DNA of 40,140 bases from CAYNWK01 sp964400875 (GCA_964400875.1 CAYNWK010000022.1:1-40140); one strand, 5' to 3'; numbered from the stretch's first letter, positions 14,638 through 23,391 are shown. Notes: generated from the sequence alone by a model not told the origin. Made by a program: numbers and translations.

Positions 14638-15378
14638 CTACTTTTGAGCAACGGCGATCAGACGTTTCGCATTCATATCGTAGGCGTTGCCGTCCAGGTC
14701 TCCGTACAGCCGGACCCGCTCGAAACCCGCCTCTCGCAAGCGGTCTTTGAGCTCCTGGCCGGAATAAATCGTGTGTTCCAGCTGAAACGCCGTCGCCCGG
14801 CCCTCTTTTAGCAGGATCCACTCGTTCTGGATGCGGCTCCAATCGTCAACGATAGCCCGGCGTTGAACCATCAGGGCGCCGTCGGCCAGTTCTTCGGAGT
14901 TGGTTGCCTGGAAATGCTGGGCGAGCCATTCCTTGCCCACCACATCGATCACCAGGCGCCCGCCAGGCTTGAGGCTGCGATGCAGGTTGCGCAACACCAG
15001 GCGGTCATCGTCTCGATCTTCGAAATAACCAAAGGAAGTGAACATGCTCAACGCCAGGTCAAAGGCCTGAGGGCGCACGAAGCGGCGCATGTCCGCCTGA
15101 ATCCATTCAACCTCGACCCCGGCGGAGGCGGCGCGCTGGCGCGCCTTATCCAAAAGATAGGGGGTGAGGTCCACCCCGGTCACCTGATAGCCGCGCCCGG
15201 CAAGCAAGACGCTGTGCCGGCCCGGGCCGCAAGCCAGGTCCAGCACCGCCCCACCCTGGAAATCGACCAGATGAAGCAGCTTCTCGACCTGTTCTTCGGC
15301 GAGCTCAAGATTACCCTCCGAAAACATGTAGGGATAGAAAGTGCTCCAAAAGGATTCATCTTCAAACCAGTCTCCCAT
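14638..15378 (-). CDS. class I SAM-dependent methyltransferase
   Basis: 246 residues from ATG 15378, with AAGGAGGG 8 nt upstream. SAM motif I is VLDLACGPGRHSVLLAGRG (45-63), the acidic ribose-binding VTGVD follows, then WIQADMRRF, and LKPGGRLVIDVVG as the post-I/III strand. The N-terminus WFEDESFWSTFYPYMF and the C-terminal beta extension fit the small-molecule methyltransferase_25-type family. Substrate unknown. It is divergent from the MFS exporter gene, with about 265 nt between them holding both 5' regions. Confidence 0.85.
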   Translation of the reverse strand: MGDWFEDESFWSTFYPYMFSEGNLELAEEQVEKLLHLVDFQGGAVLDLACGPGRHSVLLAGRGYQVTGVDLTPYLLDKARQRAASAGVEVEWIQADMRRFVRPQAFDLALSMFTSFGYFEDRDDDRLVLRNLHRSLKPGGRLVIDVVGKEWLAQHFQATNSEELADGALMVQRRAIVDDWSRIQNEWILLKEGRATAFQLEHTIYSGQELKDRLREAGFERVRLYGDLDGNAYDMNAKRLIAVAQK

Positions 15379-15544
15379 CCCGCCTACCCTCCTTAACTCC
15401 GCTCTACCGCCCGTCGGCTGACGCCTGATTAAGTTCGCAAAGGCCGCCTTCCAGGCTGTGGAAAACTCCCGAGTAGAAGTCGATCTTCTTTTGCCCTGCC
15501 CGCTGTTTGCGCCCAGTTTTGGACAATTTTAATCATAACCGATC

Positions 15545-15575
15545 TTGAGCCGGGGATTAAGACACCTGCTATAAT
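15545..15575 (+). promoter_or_regulatory. extended -10 promoter of the MFS gene
   Basis: A perfect TATAAT (15570-15575) is preceded by TG one base upstream (15567-15568), an extended -10 box. TTGAGC at 15545-15550 is a possible -35 box with a long 19-bp spacer. Confidence 0.65.
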
Positions 15576-15582
15576 GATGCCC

Positions 15583-15638
15583 GGCAGGCGGACTGCATCC
15601 ATACGGCGATCCGCCTGCCCAGGCTTCCTTACCTGGAG
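15583..15638 (+). promoter_or_regulatory. two-hairpin leader before the exporter start
   Basis: GGCAGGCGGA (15583-15592) pairs perfectly with TCCGCCTGCC (15610-15619) around a 17-nt loop. CCAGG (15619-15623) then pairs with CCTGG (15632-15636), whose last bases run into the GGAG ribosome-binding site (15635-15638) of the GTG start at 15645. The two stems share C15619, so they are nearly contiguous. The second stem would partly hide the ribosome-binding site. Confidence 0.45.
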
Positions 15639-15644
15639 ATCCAT

Positions 15645-16988
15645 GTGACCGCAGGACAAAATAACCCGCCAAAACCCGTCGGCTACCTGGCCCTGGTACG
15701 CGGCAACGCCAACTACCGCCACCTGTGGTTCGGCCAGATCATCAGCCTGTTCGGCGACTGGTTCAACCTGATCGCCTCCGCCGCGCTGATCTCGCAGCTG
15801 ACCGCTTCCGGGCTGGCGGTGGGCGGGCTCTTCGTAGTGCGCATGCTGGCGCCTTTCCTGATCAGCCCGCTCGCCGGGGTAGCCGCGGACCGCTACAACC
15901 GCAAGTGGCTATTGATCCTGGCGGACATCTCCAGAGCGGTGGTAGTCTTGGGCTTCCTGCTGGTGCGCAAGCCGGAACAGGTCTGGCTGCTCTATACACT
16001 GACTGCTATCCAGCTGGCCATCAGCGGCGTTTTCTTCCCGGCGCGCAACGCCATCCTGCCCGACCTCGTCTCGCGCGGCGAGCTGGGCGCGGCGAACGCG
16101 CTGAGCTCCTCGACCTGGTCTGTGATGCTGTCCATCGGCGCGGCGCTGGGAGGGCTGGTCGCCGGCCAGTGGGGCATTTACCCGGCCTTCGTGGTCGACT
16201 CGCTCACCTTCGTGCTCTCCGCGGTGCTGATCTCCGGCATCCGCTACCGTTGGGAACCCGCCATGGAGGCCGATACCAGCATTCGCGCCGGCTTCCGCCA
16301 GTACGTGGACGGTCTGCGCTACCTGAAAAATGAGCTGGACATCCTGTTCATCGCCCTGCACAAAGCCGCGGTGTCGCTGACTATCAACGGCGCGTTCCAG
16401 GTTATCCAGGTGATTTTAGCCGAGCAGGTCTACGTGATCGGCGAAGGCGGCGGCACCAGCCTGGGACTGCTCTATGCGGTCGCCGGGGTGGGCACCGGCA
16501 TCGGGCCCATCGTCGCCCGCTGGTTCACGGACGACCGCGACCGCCATCTGCGCGCCTTCCTGGCTTTGTCTTACCTGCTGACCGTGATCGGCATCGCCAT
16601 CACCGCCCCGCTGGCCAGTTTCGGCGTGGTGCTGTTCGGCACCTTCCTGCGGGCTTTCGGCGGCGGGATCAACTGGGTCTTTTCCACGCAGCTGCTGCTG
16701 CAGCTCGTCCCGGACCGGGTGCGCGGCCGCGTGTTCTCCAGCGAATTCGCCATGTTCACCCTGGCCAACGCGGCCGGAACCGCGGCCGGAGGTTGGGCGC
16801 TTGACAGCACTTCCCTGGGGATCAGCACCCTATTGTGGTGGCTGGCGGGGCTGACCCTGATCCCCGGGCTGCTCTGGGTTGCCTGGCTCACCACCGGGCG
16901 GCGCGCGCCACCGCTGCCGCAGGACGAAGACCGGGAGCAGCCGTTGAAAGCTCCGGCGGACGCCGGCCAGCTCGCCGCGGAGGACTAA
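15645..16988 (+). CDS. MFS exporter (macrolide-efflux/MFS_3-like)
   Basis: 447 residues, GTG start with GGAG upstream. Twelve hydrophobic helices are suggested. The loop between helices 2 and 3, GVAADRYNRKWLL, carries the G-x3-D-R-x-x-R/K major-facilitator motif, and FGDWFNLIASAALI and FFPARNAILPDLV are typical of the MFS_3 drug-efflux group. It exports a small molecule by proton antiport; substrate unknown. The hydrophilic C-terminal tail is acidic. Members of this group are often called macrolide or enterobactin exporters, but nothing here fixes the ligand. Confidence 0.88.
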   Translation: MTAGQNNPPKPVGYLALVRGNANYRHLWFGQIISLFGDWFNLIASAALISQLTASGLAVGGLFVVRMLAPFLISPLAGVAADRYNRKWLLILADISRAVVVLGFLLVRKPEQVWLLYTLTAIQLAISGVFFPARNAILPDLVSRGELGAANALSSSTWSVMLSIGAALGGLVAGQWGIYPAFVVDSLTFVLSAVLISGIRYRWEPAMEADTSIRAGFRQYVDGLRYLKNELDILFIALHKAAVSLTINGAFQVIQVILAEQVYVIGEGGGTSLGLLYAVAGVGTGIGPIVARWFTDDRDRHLRAFLALSYLLTVIGIAITAPLASFGVVLFGTFLRAFGGGINWVFSTQLLLQLVPDRVRGRVFSSEFAMFTLANAAGTAAGGWALDSTSLGISTLLWWLAGLTLIPGLLWVAWLTTGRRAPPLPQDEDREQPLKAPADAGQLAAED

Positions 16989-16990
16989 AT

Positions 16991-17020
16991 CTGACCGCCC
17001 TCTTAACTTAAAGGTAGAAT
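16991..17020 (+). promoter_or_regulatory. candidate promoter of the L,D-transpeptidase gene
   Basis: CTGACC (16991-16996), 18 bp, TAGAAT (17015-17020), about 40 nt before the ATG at 17060. The -35 box is imperfect. Confidence 0.5.
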
Positions 17021-17059
17021 AAGGGGAACGAAACGGCCAAGTGATCCGTCTTTAAAAGT

Positions 17060-18682
17060 ATGCGACCCGCACAACAGCCTACGCCCCCGGCACGAACGCC
17101 TCCTTATTACCCCGGGAAACCGGCGCAGCAAGCGCCGCGCCGCCCGGGGATTCTGCGCGCTGGCGCGCTGGACGTGGCCGCCAACATGGCCAAGCTGGCC
17201 ATCCTGGCCGGGCTGCTGTTCTTGCTGGTTGCGCCTTTTGTCGGCGCCCTGGGATTCTATGCTTACTACCAGGCTAACGGGCGCATCCTGCCCGGCGTGC
17301 GCGCCGGCGAGACGCGAGTCGGCGGGCTGAGCGTCTACGACGCCGCCGTGCGGCTCAACTCAAACTGGAACCTGGAGCGGGATATCGTGGTCGGCGTGCT
17401 TTCCGGCGATCAGATCCAAACCCTGCCGGTGGCCCCGGCTGACCTCGGACTGACGCTGGACTCGCTGCAGACCGCCCAAAACGCCCAGGAGGTCGGCCAC
17501 GGGCAAGATTTCTTCAGCGAGCTCAGCCAGCTGTACACCAGCGTGCGCAGCGGCTGGGAGGTACCCCTGGAGGTAAATTTCGACCCACAGGCCTCCCGAG
17601 CCGGGCTGGAATCGATTGCCTCGGTGGTGGATCAGCCCGCCCAGGACGCCAACCTGCGCATCGAAGGCGGGGAGCTGGTCGCGATTCCGGCGCACGACGG
17701 GCGTGTCCTTGACGTCGACTCCGCGCTGGCGACGATCGAAGCCGACCCGCTGGGTGTCTTCCTCAACGGCGCGCTCCCGCTGGTGCTCGAACCGGTCGAG
17801 CCGCGCGTGCGCGATGTCTCCGGGGCGAGGGACCAGGCCGAAGCGCTGCTCTCCCGGCAGGTGCGGGTGAAAGCGTACGACCCGATCAACGACGAGCATT
17901 TGGAATGGGAAGTGCCGCGCGCAACCTTGGGCCAATGGCTGGCGGTCGAGCCGGGTGATGGTGGCCCGCAGGTGGCTCTCCAGCCGGGTAAAGTGAGCGA
18001 ATTTTTGGCCGGCCGCAGCGCCGAGCTGGGCGAGGAACGCTATTTAGACGCCGAGGCGGACGCCGGGCCGCTGGCCAAGGCCATCGCGCAAGGAAAGGAT
18101 CTGACCCTGCAGGTCAGGCATCACCCCACGACCTACGAGGTCAAGTCGGGCGACACGCTGCTCAAGATCAGCTGGCGGGTAGGCATCCCGCTGTGGCGCA
18201 TCCTGGATGCTAACCCCGGCATGGACCCGGAAAACCTGTGGGCCGGGCGCGAGATCAACATCCCTTCCGTGGACGACCTGCTGCCCTATCCCGTCGTCCC
18301 GGACAAGCGCATCGTGATCAGCATCGAGGAACAGCGCTTGCGGGTCTACAAGAACGGCAAGCTGCAATCCGAGCACGTAATCAGCACCGGCATCGACCGG
18401 TCGCCGACCCAGCCGGGCGTGTTTCAGATCCAGACCCACGACCCCGAAGCCTACGCCTCCGTCTGGGACCTGTACATGCCTGACTTTCTGGGCATCTACG
18501 AGGCCTGGCCCGGCTTCATGAACGGCTTGCACGGGCTGCCCACGCTGTCCAACGGAAAGCGCCTGTGGGATGGCGTCCTGGGGCGTCCGGTCTCCTACGG
18601 CTGCATCGTCCTGGACCTGGAGACCTCCGCATGGATATATGATTGGGCCGAACGCGGGGTAGTGGTCGAAATACGTCCTTAA
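17060..18682 (+). CDS. L,D-transpeptidase with peptidoglycan-binding and LysM domains
   Basis: 540 residues. A Pro-rich cytoplasmic N-terminus is followed by one membrane anchor (about 48-75, LAILAGLLFLLVAPFVGALGF). About residues 80-350 contain repeated VanW-neighbour/PG_binding_4-like segments. LysM follows at about 355-400 (YEVKSGDTLLKISWRVGIPLWRILDANP). The YkuD domain is at about 410-540, with catalytic His491 (LHGLPTL) and Cys515 in SYGCIVL, a variant of the common S-H-G-C-I-R. It forms 3-3 cross-links in, or attaches proteins to, the cell wall, acting outside the membrane. Its presence suggests peptidoglycan is made by this organism. Confidence 0.92.
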   Translation: MRPAQQPTPPARTPPYYPGKPAQQAPRRPGILRAGALDVAANMAKLAILAGLLFLLVAPFVGALGFYAYYQANGRILPGVRAGETRVGGLSVYDAAVRLNSNWNLERDIVVGVLSGDQIQTLPVAPADLGLTLDSLQTAQNAQEVGHGQDFFSELSQLYTSVRSGWEVPLEVNFDPQASRAGLESIASVVDQPAQDANLRIEGGELVAIPAHDGRVLDVDSALATIEADPLGVFLNGALPLVLEPVEPRVRDVSGARDQAEALLSRQVRVKAYDPINDEHLEWEVPRATLGQWLAVEPGDGGPQVALQPGKVSEFLAGRSAELGEERYLDAEADAGPLAKAIAQGKDLTLQVRHHPTTYEVKSGDTLLKISWRVGIPLWRILDANPGMDPENLWAGREINIPSVDDLLPYPVVPDKRIVISIEEQRLRVYKNGKLQSEHVISTGIDRSPTQPGVFQIQTHDPEAYASVWDLYMPDFLGIYEAWPGFMNGLHGLPTLSNGKRLWDGVLGRPVSYGCIVLDLETSAWIYDWAERGVVVEIRP

Positions 18683-18688
18683 TACGAG

Positions 18689-19462
18689 ATGCTAAGCCGC
18701 CAAGATATCCTCAACGCCATCACCGCCGCGCTGGAGCCGGAAGATTTCGTGCACGCCCTGTGGGAGGGCGGCGCAGCCGCCTTCGACCGCGTCGATCATT
18801 GGTCAGACCTGGACCTGATGATAGCCGTGGACGACGAGCACGTCGCGGAGACTTTCGACCGGCTGGAATCCTGTCTGCGCTCCCTCTCCCCCATCGCCCG
18901 GCAGTACAACCTGCCCGAACCGGCCTGGCACGGGCACTCGCAGCGTTTCTACCAGCTGCAGGAGGCCAGCCCGTTCTTGATGCTGGATGTGGTGGTGCTC
19001 AAACGCAGCAGCCAGAACAAGTTCCTGCAGCCCGAGCTGCACGGCGATGCCGTTGTTCATTTCGACAAGAGCGGCGTCGTGCAAACGGAGCCCTTCGACT
19101 GGCCTGCTTTAAAGGAAATGCTGCGCGCCCGCCTGGAAACCCTGCGGGTGAACTTCGATTTGTTCCAGACGCTGACGCTCAAAGAGATCGAACGGGGCAA
19201 CGCCATCGAGGCGCTTGGATTTTACCTGGGTTTCACCCTGCGCCCATTGGTCGAAGCGCTGCGCATCCGCTATAGGCCCGCCCGGCACAGCTTCCACACC
19301 CGCTACGTGTATTACGACCTGCCCGCAGACGCAGTGAAGCGATTGGAAGACCTTTACTTCGTCGCCGGCCTCGCCGAGCTGCGCGACAAGCAAGCCCAGG
19401 CCGAGCGCTGGTTCGACGATACGCTGGCGGCGATCGACCTGGAAGCGATCATCCCTATTTAA
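18689..19462 (+). CDS. nucleotidyltransferase-fold protein
   Basis: 257 residues, ATG only 6 nt after the L,D-transpeptidase stop. The N-terminal nucleotidyltransferase signature is WEGGAAAFDRVDHWSDLDL (25-43): Gly27-Gly28 in place of Gly-Ser, then Asp40 and Asp42 as metal ligands, with Asp100 (LMLDVVVL) as the likely third carboxylate. The C-terminal half (from about 130) is helical, as in aminoglycoside nucleotidyltransferase-like proteins. It should transfer an NMP to a small molecule, but substrate and role are unknown. It is convergent with the Rph-like phosphotransferase. Confidence 0.75.
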   Translation: MLSRQDILNAITAALEPEDFVHALWEGGAAAFDRVDHWSDLDLMIAVDDEHVAETFDRLESCLRSLSPIARQYNLPEPAWHGHSQRFYQLQEASPFLMLDVVVLKRSSQNKFLQPELHGDAVVHFDKSGVVQTEPFDWPALKEMLRARLETLRVNFDLFQTLTLKEIERGNAIEALGFYLGFTLRPLVEALRIRYRPARHSFHTRYVYYDLPADAVKRLEDLYFVAGLAELRDKQAQAERWFDDTLAAIDLEAIIPI

Positions 19463-19475
19463 GCAAATCCCCTAC

Positions 19476-22175
19476 TCACTCCAATATTTCAATCCTCCCG
19501 CTCGAGCCGTCCATGCGGATGTGCTGGCCGGTGGTGAGACGGGTCGTTGCCTGGTGCACCCCTACGACGGCGGGGATGCCGTACTCGCGGGCGACCACCG
19601 AGCCGTGGGTCATCATCCCGCCGACCTCCATGACCAGCCCGCCGGCAGTCATGAACAGGGGCGTCCAGGCCGGGTCGGTGCCGTGGCAGACCAGGATCTC
19701 GCCGGGCGCGAGCGAAGCGCCGGTCGGGTCCAGCACCACACGCACGCGGCCTTCCACAACCCCGGGCGAGACCGGGCTGCCGGTGATCGTCCCTGAATCA
19801 TCCTCTGCTGCACCCAATCCCTCGTAAAAAGCTCGCCCGTCGCTGAGCAGCAGGCGCGGGACCTGGGCCCGGCGCATCTCGCGGTCGTAGTCCGCTCGAC
19901 GCCCTTCGACCAGCGCGGCCCAATCCCGATCTTTCCCCGCGGCCAGGGCACCCAACTCATAGTAATACAGGAAGAAGACATCCTCCGGCTTTTTCAGCAC
20001 CCCCTCTTGAACCCAGCGCTCGCCGGCCTCCAGCAGGGCCTTGCGGATCAGACCCATGCGGCGGACGATGTAGAACTTGGGCGCCTCGCGCAACCCAGAC
20101 AGGGCGCGTACCCGCCGCGCCGCCGCGCGCCCCAGCCGAGCCTTCAACCAGCCCAGGCGCGTCGCGCGCAGCGCGTCGACCAGATCCTCGATCGCAGCCT
20201 GGGCGCTCTCCGCCCCGCGCCGGAAGACCCGGTCGGGCGCCTGGTTTTCGTCCTCCAATTTCAGGTAGCCCATCAAGACTTGAATGATGTGAGCCGGGTT
20301 TTCCCGCCAGCGCGGCCGGCCGATGTCGATCTCGCCCACGCCGCGAAAACCGTAAGCTTCCAGGAAATCAGCCACGGCGCCCTGCGCGGCGAGGGGCAGA
20401 TCGCCGTCCAGGTAAGCCCGGGATGACTCCTGGACCGAATGCGATTCAAAATAACCCCGCGCCGCTGGGTCGGCGCGCAGCTGGCGGGCTGTCTCCCACA
20501 AGCGCAAATCCATCTCGGTGGTAACGTTGTGCGGCAGCCCGCGGGTGACCGCCAGTGCCGACCCGGAGAAGCCACCGCCCGCCTCATCGTCTTCATCCGG
20601 GGCCAGATGGCTGAGCAGGTTCAAGCTGGCCATGCTGGCGGCGATGGGGGGGATGAACAGCGGCACCAGGTCGGGGAACGAATCGGCCAGCGCCTCGAAC
20701 AATGCCACGCGATCGGCCTGGCTGGCATCGGGGCCCCGCACTGATTCGGCCTGCGCCTGAAAGGCAGAGTCCAACCGATCCGTTTGCGCTAAAACCGCAG
20801 CGCGGCGCGCCCCTGGAGCCAGCAGCGCCAAAATCACTTTGACGGCAGTGGGCAGCATGAAACCGGCGAGACGCCGCAGCGTGGAAAACTTCCAGCCGCG
20901 CCCGCCTGGCCGCAGGCGGGGATCATCCCACAACGCATCCAGCTGCTCGCCGGTGCCCGGTTCGATATAACGCATAAAGCCGCGCCCCAGCCGCCGCCCC
21001 AGCGGGTGGCGGATGACAGCGGTCATGTTCCCCCACAGGCGCTCCCCGGCGCGATAAATAACACCCTGCGTGTGCTGGTTGAGCCCGTAGAAGCCAAAGA
21101 GGCGCGCCCCGCCGGCGAAGATCATCCGGATGGCGTCCTGTCCCAGCGGGGTCATCGGGTCGAGCATGCCCTGCACCGCGCCGAAGGAGAAAAACACTTT
21201 CAACGGCTCAGCCGGAATTTTTTCGGGAAGCGGGTAAAGTGAAGTGATCGCCCGGGACTGCAGCACGGTAAACCGGCCATCGGCCCAGGCCCACTCGATG
21301 TCCTGGGGAAAACCGTATTCCGCCTGCACCCGCTGGCCCAGCTCGGCTAACTCCAGGATTTGAGCGTCGGGCAAGGCCTGCTCCTGACCACGATCCCGGT
21401 CCGAGGGGGCGACGCCGCCGCCGCGGTCGCCGTGCAGCGCCAGAGCTTTGGCGCCCAATTCTTTTTTGACGATCCGCCCGGCCTGGTGATCGACGACGTA
21501 ATGGTCCGGCTCCACCTGCCCGGAGACCAGCGCCTCCCCCAGACCGAAGACGGCGTCGATGGCCGATTCGGCCCGCAAGCCGGTCAGCGGGTTGGCGGTG
21601 AACAGCACGCCGGAGGCCTCGCTCTCCACCATGCGCTGGACGACCACCGCCAGGGCCAGCCCCTCATGAGGGATATTATTGCGGGCGCGGTAGCCGATGG
21701 CCCGCGCCGTCCACAGGCTGCCCCAGCACTTCAGGACCGCCTCGAGCACAGCCCCTTCTCCAATCACGTTGAGGAAAGTATCTTGCTGCCCGGCGAAGGA
21801 CAGGTTGGGCAGGTCTTCGGCAGTAGCCGAGGAGCGCACCGCCACGGGAGGCTTATCCAGGGCAGCGTACGCCGAGCGGACGGCGCCTTCCAGCGCGGCG
21901 GGCATTTTCCCCGCAGCAAAGCGCGCCCGGATGGCATCCGAGGCGCGCTCCAGATCATCCAGTTCTATGGTTCCAACCTGAGCCAGGGATTTCTCGATCC
22001 AGGATTCTAGATCATTGGCCCGGACGAATTCTTCGTAGGCGGAGGTTGTGACCAGGAAACCCCCTGGGACCGGGAAGCCAGCGCGCGCCAGGCGGGCCAG
22101 GTTGAGACCTTTGCCGCCAACGTTCTCCAACGTAGCATCCGGATCGTCCAGTGGGAGGGTATAGGGCTCTGTCAC
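19476..22175 (-). CDS. PEP-synthase-like phosphotransferase (rifampicin phosphotransferase type)
   Basis: 899 residues, GTG start at 22175. The N-terminal ATP-grasp domain is of the PPDK_N type (VGGKGLNLARLARAGFPVPGG, AVRSSATAEDLPNLSFAGQ, DIEWAWADGRFTVLQSRA). A long middle domain has no TIM barrel, and a C-terminal swivelling phosphohistidine domain has GGMMTHGSVVAREYGIPAVVG with His857 as the phosphocarrier. PEP synthase and PPDK would have a C-terminal TIM barrel; its absence and the domain order match Rph-type enzymes, which transfer the beta-phosphate of ATP to rifampicin. Real substrate unknown, since many environmental Rph relatives are uncharacterised. rnpB lies directly upstream on the same strand. 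Confidence 0.85.
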   Translation of the reverse strand: MTEPYTLPLDDPDATLENVGGKGLNLARLARAGFPVPGGFLVTTSAYEEFVRANDLESWIEKSLAQVGTIELDDLERASDAIRARFAAGKMPAALEGAVRSAYAALDKPPVAVRSSATAEDLPNLSFAGQQDTFLNVIGEGAVLEAVLKCWGSLWTARAIGYRARNNIPHEGLALAVVVQRMVESEASGVLFTANPLTGLRAESAIDAVFGLGEALVSGQVEPDHYVVDHQAGRIVKKELGAKALALHGDRGGGVAPSDRDRGQEQALPDAQILELAELGQRVQAEYGFPQDIEWAWADGRFTVLQSRAITSLYPLPEKIPAEPLKVFFSFGAVQGMLDPMTPLGQDAIRMIFAGGARLFGFYGLNQHTQGVIYRAGERLWGNMTAVIRHPLGRRLGRGFMRYIEPGTGEQLDALWDDPRLRPGGRGWKFSTLRRLAGFMLPTAVKVILALLAPGARRAAVLAQTDRLDSAFQAQAESVRGPDASQADRVALFEALADSFPDLVPLFIPPIAASMASLNLLSHLAPDEDDEAGGGFSGSALAVTRGLPHNVTTEMDLRLWETARQLRADPAARGYFESHSVQESSRAYLDGDLPLAAQGAVADFLEAYGFRGVGEIDIGRPRWRENPAHIIQVLMGYLKLEDENQAPDRVFRRGAESAQAAIEDLVDALRATRLGWLKARLGRAAARRVRALSGLREAPKFYIVRRMGLIRKALLEAGERWVQEGVLKKPEDVFFLYYYELGALAAGKDRDWAALVEGRRADYDREMRRAQVPRLLLSDGRAFYEGLGAAEDDSGTITGSPVSPGVVEGRVRVVLDPTGASLAPGEILVCHGTDPAWTPLFMTAGGLVMEVGGMMTHGSVVAREYGIPAVVGVHQATTRLTTGQHIRMDGSSGRIEILE

Positions 22176-22234
22176 GACCCACCCATCTTATCATTAATGG
22201 AGACTAGATAGCTGAGCTTACTGCGGTTAACACC

Positions 22235-22260
22235 GACAGCCGGCGTTCCCGCCGGCTGTC
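22235..22260 (-). terminator. GC-rich hairpin downstream of rnpB
   Basis: GACAGCCGGCG (22235-22245) and CGCCGGCTGTC (22250-22260) form an 11-bp perfect stem, with loop GGAA (a GNRA tetraloop) when read on the minus strand. No T-run follows, so it may be a processing barrier or a Rho-independent stop of low efficiency for rnpB. Confidence 0.55.
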
Positions 22261-22276
22261 ACAATGCTCCAAACTC

Positions 22277-22693
22277 AGGTCAGCCTATAAGCCGCATTCT
22301 GTCCGGCATTGGGACTCAAGAGTCCCGCCGGGACGGTCATCTCTCTGGGACGCGCCTCTCGGCGCGCCTCGTGCAGCCTACCCGGGACATGCCCCTCTCA
22401 TGGAGGGAGGAGACGAGCAGCCTCCCGCTCGCCGGGCGAGCTTTGTCCCTGCTTGGCCTTGCTCCTGGTGGGGGTTGCCTGGCCGCGCCCATTGCTGGGC
22501 GCGCCGGTGGTCTCTTAAACCACCTTTTCACCCTTACCGTCGGCTGCGGAAAAACCGCAGCCGCTCAGGCGGTTTGTTTCTGTGGCCCGATCCGGCAGGT
22601 TACCCCGCCCCGGGAGTTACCCGGCGCCACGCTCTGTGGAGTGCGGACTTTCCTCGACACCGTCAAGCGGCGCCGCGACCGTCCGGCCAACCT
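22277..22693 (-). ncRNA. rnpB: RNase P RNA, bacterial type A
   Basis: Read on the minus strand, this shows the universal 5' core CGAGGAAAGTCCGCACTCC, then GGTAAGGGTGAAAAGGTG, AGAGACCACCGGC, an ACAGAA core near CCGC, and the 3' end GACAGAATGCGGCTTATAG. The 5' AGGTTGGCC pairs with the 3' GGCTGACCT to close helix P1, which fixes both ends at about 22693 and 22277 (about 417 nt). It is the catalytic RNA that removes 5' leaders from pre-tRNAs. A minus-strand -10 box TATCAT at 22707-22702 fits a start at 22694-22695. Confidence 0.95.
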
Positions 22694-22701
22694 TTCATTT
22701 A

Positions 22702-22707
22702 ATGATA
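22702..22707 (-). promoter_or_regulatory. -10 box of rnpB
   Basis: TATCAT on the minus strand, 8-13 nt before the 5' end of rnpB predicted from helix P1 pairing. No good -35 box is seen. The remaining spacer 22708-22905 has no gene. It holds CACAG-CA-CTGTG (22801-22812) and two mutually exclusive A/T hairpins using TTTGTTTC (22830-22837) with AACAAA (22843-22848) or GAAACAAA (22851-22858). Confidence 0.5.
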
Positions 22708-22908
22708 ACACGAATTACCTATACCAAACTGAATCAAGGGGTAGAGCTTAGGGGATAAGGGCCAGGGTTTTGGTGTCGCGGGCAACATTGCGAATAACGC
22801 CACAGCACTGTGCGCATCCAGGCGGCATATTTGTTTCTGAGGAACAAATAGAAACAAACGGGATTGTATTACATAATATTGATAGATAATCGATTTTCAA
22901 GGAAAGTG

Positions 22909-22945
22909 GCGGTGTTCGGGTGAGCAAAGCTCGCCCAAACACCGC
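22909..22945. terminator. long hairpin, bidirectional terminator/dispersed palindrome copy A
   Basis: A 17-bp stem with one mismatch and one G-T pair: GCGGTGTTCGGGTGAGC (22909-22925), loop AAA, GCTCGCCCAAACACCGC (22929-22945). It is flanked by AAAG on the left and TTTT on the right. It insulates rpsT from the rnpB promoter region. The 3' arm GCCCAAACACC recurs at 27180s and 36530s, so this is also a member of a dispersed palindrome family. Confidence 0.75.
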
Positions 22946-22980
22946 TTTTCTTGCTTCAAGCGCGCAAGTCCCAAAATAGC

Positions 22981-23009
22981 TAGACAAAAACACGGCGATC
23001 CTGTAAAAT
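22981..23009 (+). promoter_or_regulatory. promoter of rpsT
   Basis: TAGACA (22981-22986), 17 bp, TAAAAT (23004-23009), giving a leader of about 40 nt before the TTG start at 23057. Confidence 0.7.
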
Positions 23010-23056
23010 AACGCCCCATAGGTATAGCAATAGGATTTAAGCAATCGGAGGAAGTT

Positions 23057-23332
23057 TTGGCAAATTCGAAATCTGCGATCAAGCGCATCCGGCAAAACGA
23101 AAAACGCCACCTGCGCAACCGTTACTACATCGGCCGCGTGCGCGCTTCGATTAAAGAAGCCCGCCAGGCCCTCGCCAGCGAGTCCATCGAAGAAGCCCGC
23201 GCCAGCACCATGAAAGCGGTCAGTGCGCTGGACAAAGCCGCGGTCGCCGGCGTGCTGCACAGGAACAACGCCTCCCGGCGCAAGAGCCGCCTGATGAAGC
23301 AGCTGGCTGCGCTGGAAGAAGAAACCGCCTAA
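23057..23332 (+). CDS. rpsT: 30S ribosomal protein S20
   Basis: 91 residues, MANSKSAIKRIRQNEKRHLRNR, the standard S20 start rich in Lys and Arg. It binds 16S rRNA at the bottom of the 30S body. The three long helices of the family are visible, with KSAIKRIRQNEKR and the C-terminal NNASRRKSRLMKQL. The TTG start at 23057 is supported by GGAGG at 23047-23051 and by the family start. Monocistronic, with its own promoter and terminator. A TTG start is common for rpsT in several bacteria. Confidence 0.97.
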   Translation: MANSKSAIKRIRQNEKRHLRNRYYIGRVRASIKEARQALASESIEEARASTMKAVSALDKAAVAGVLHRNNASRRKSRLMKQLAALEEETA

Positions 23333-23366
23333 GCGGATACCACCCTATCCCCAGCAGACCGCACAG

Positions 23367-23391
23367 CGGGAGCCTTTGCGCTCCCGTTTTT
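23367..23391 (+). terminator. intrinsic terminator of rpsT
   Basis: CGGGAGC (23367-23373), 6-nt loop, GCTCCCG (23380-23386), then five T's (23387-23391). Confidence 0.9.

Noticed and set aside
22309..22751. Open frames on both strands inside 22277-22693
   Set aside because: The region is RNase P RNA; the frames are accidental.
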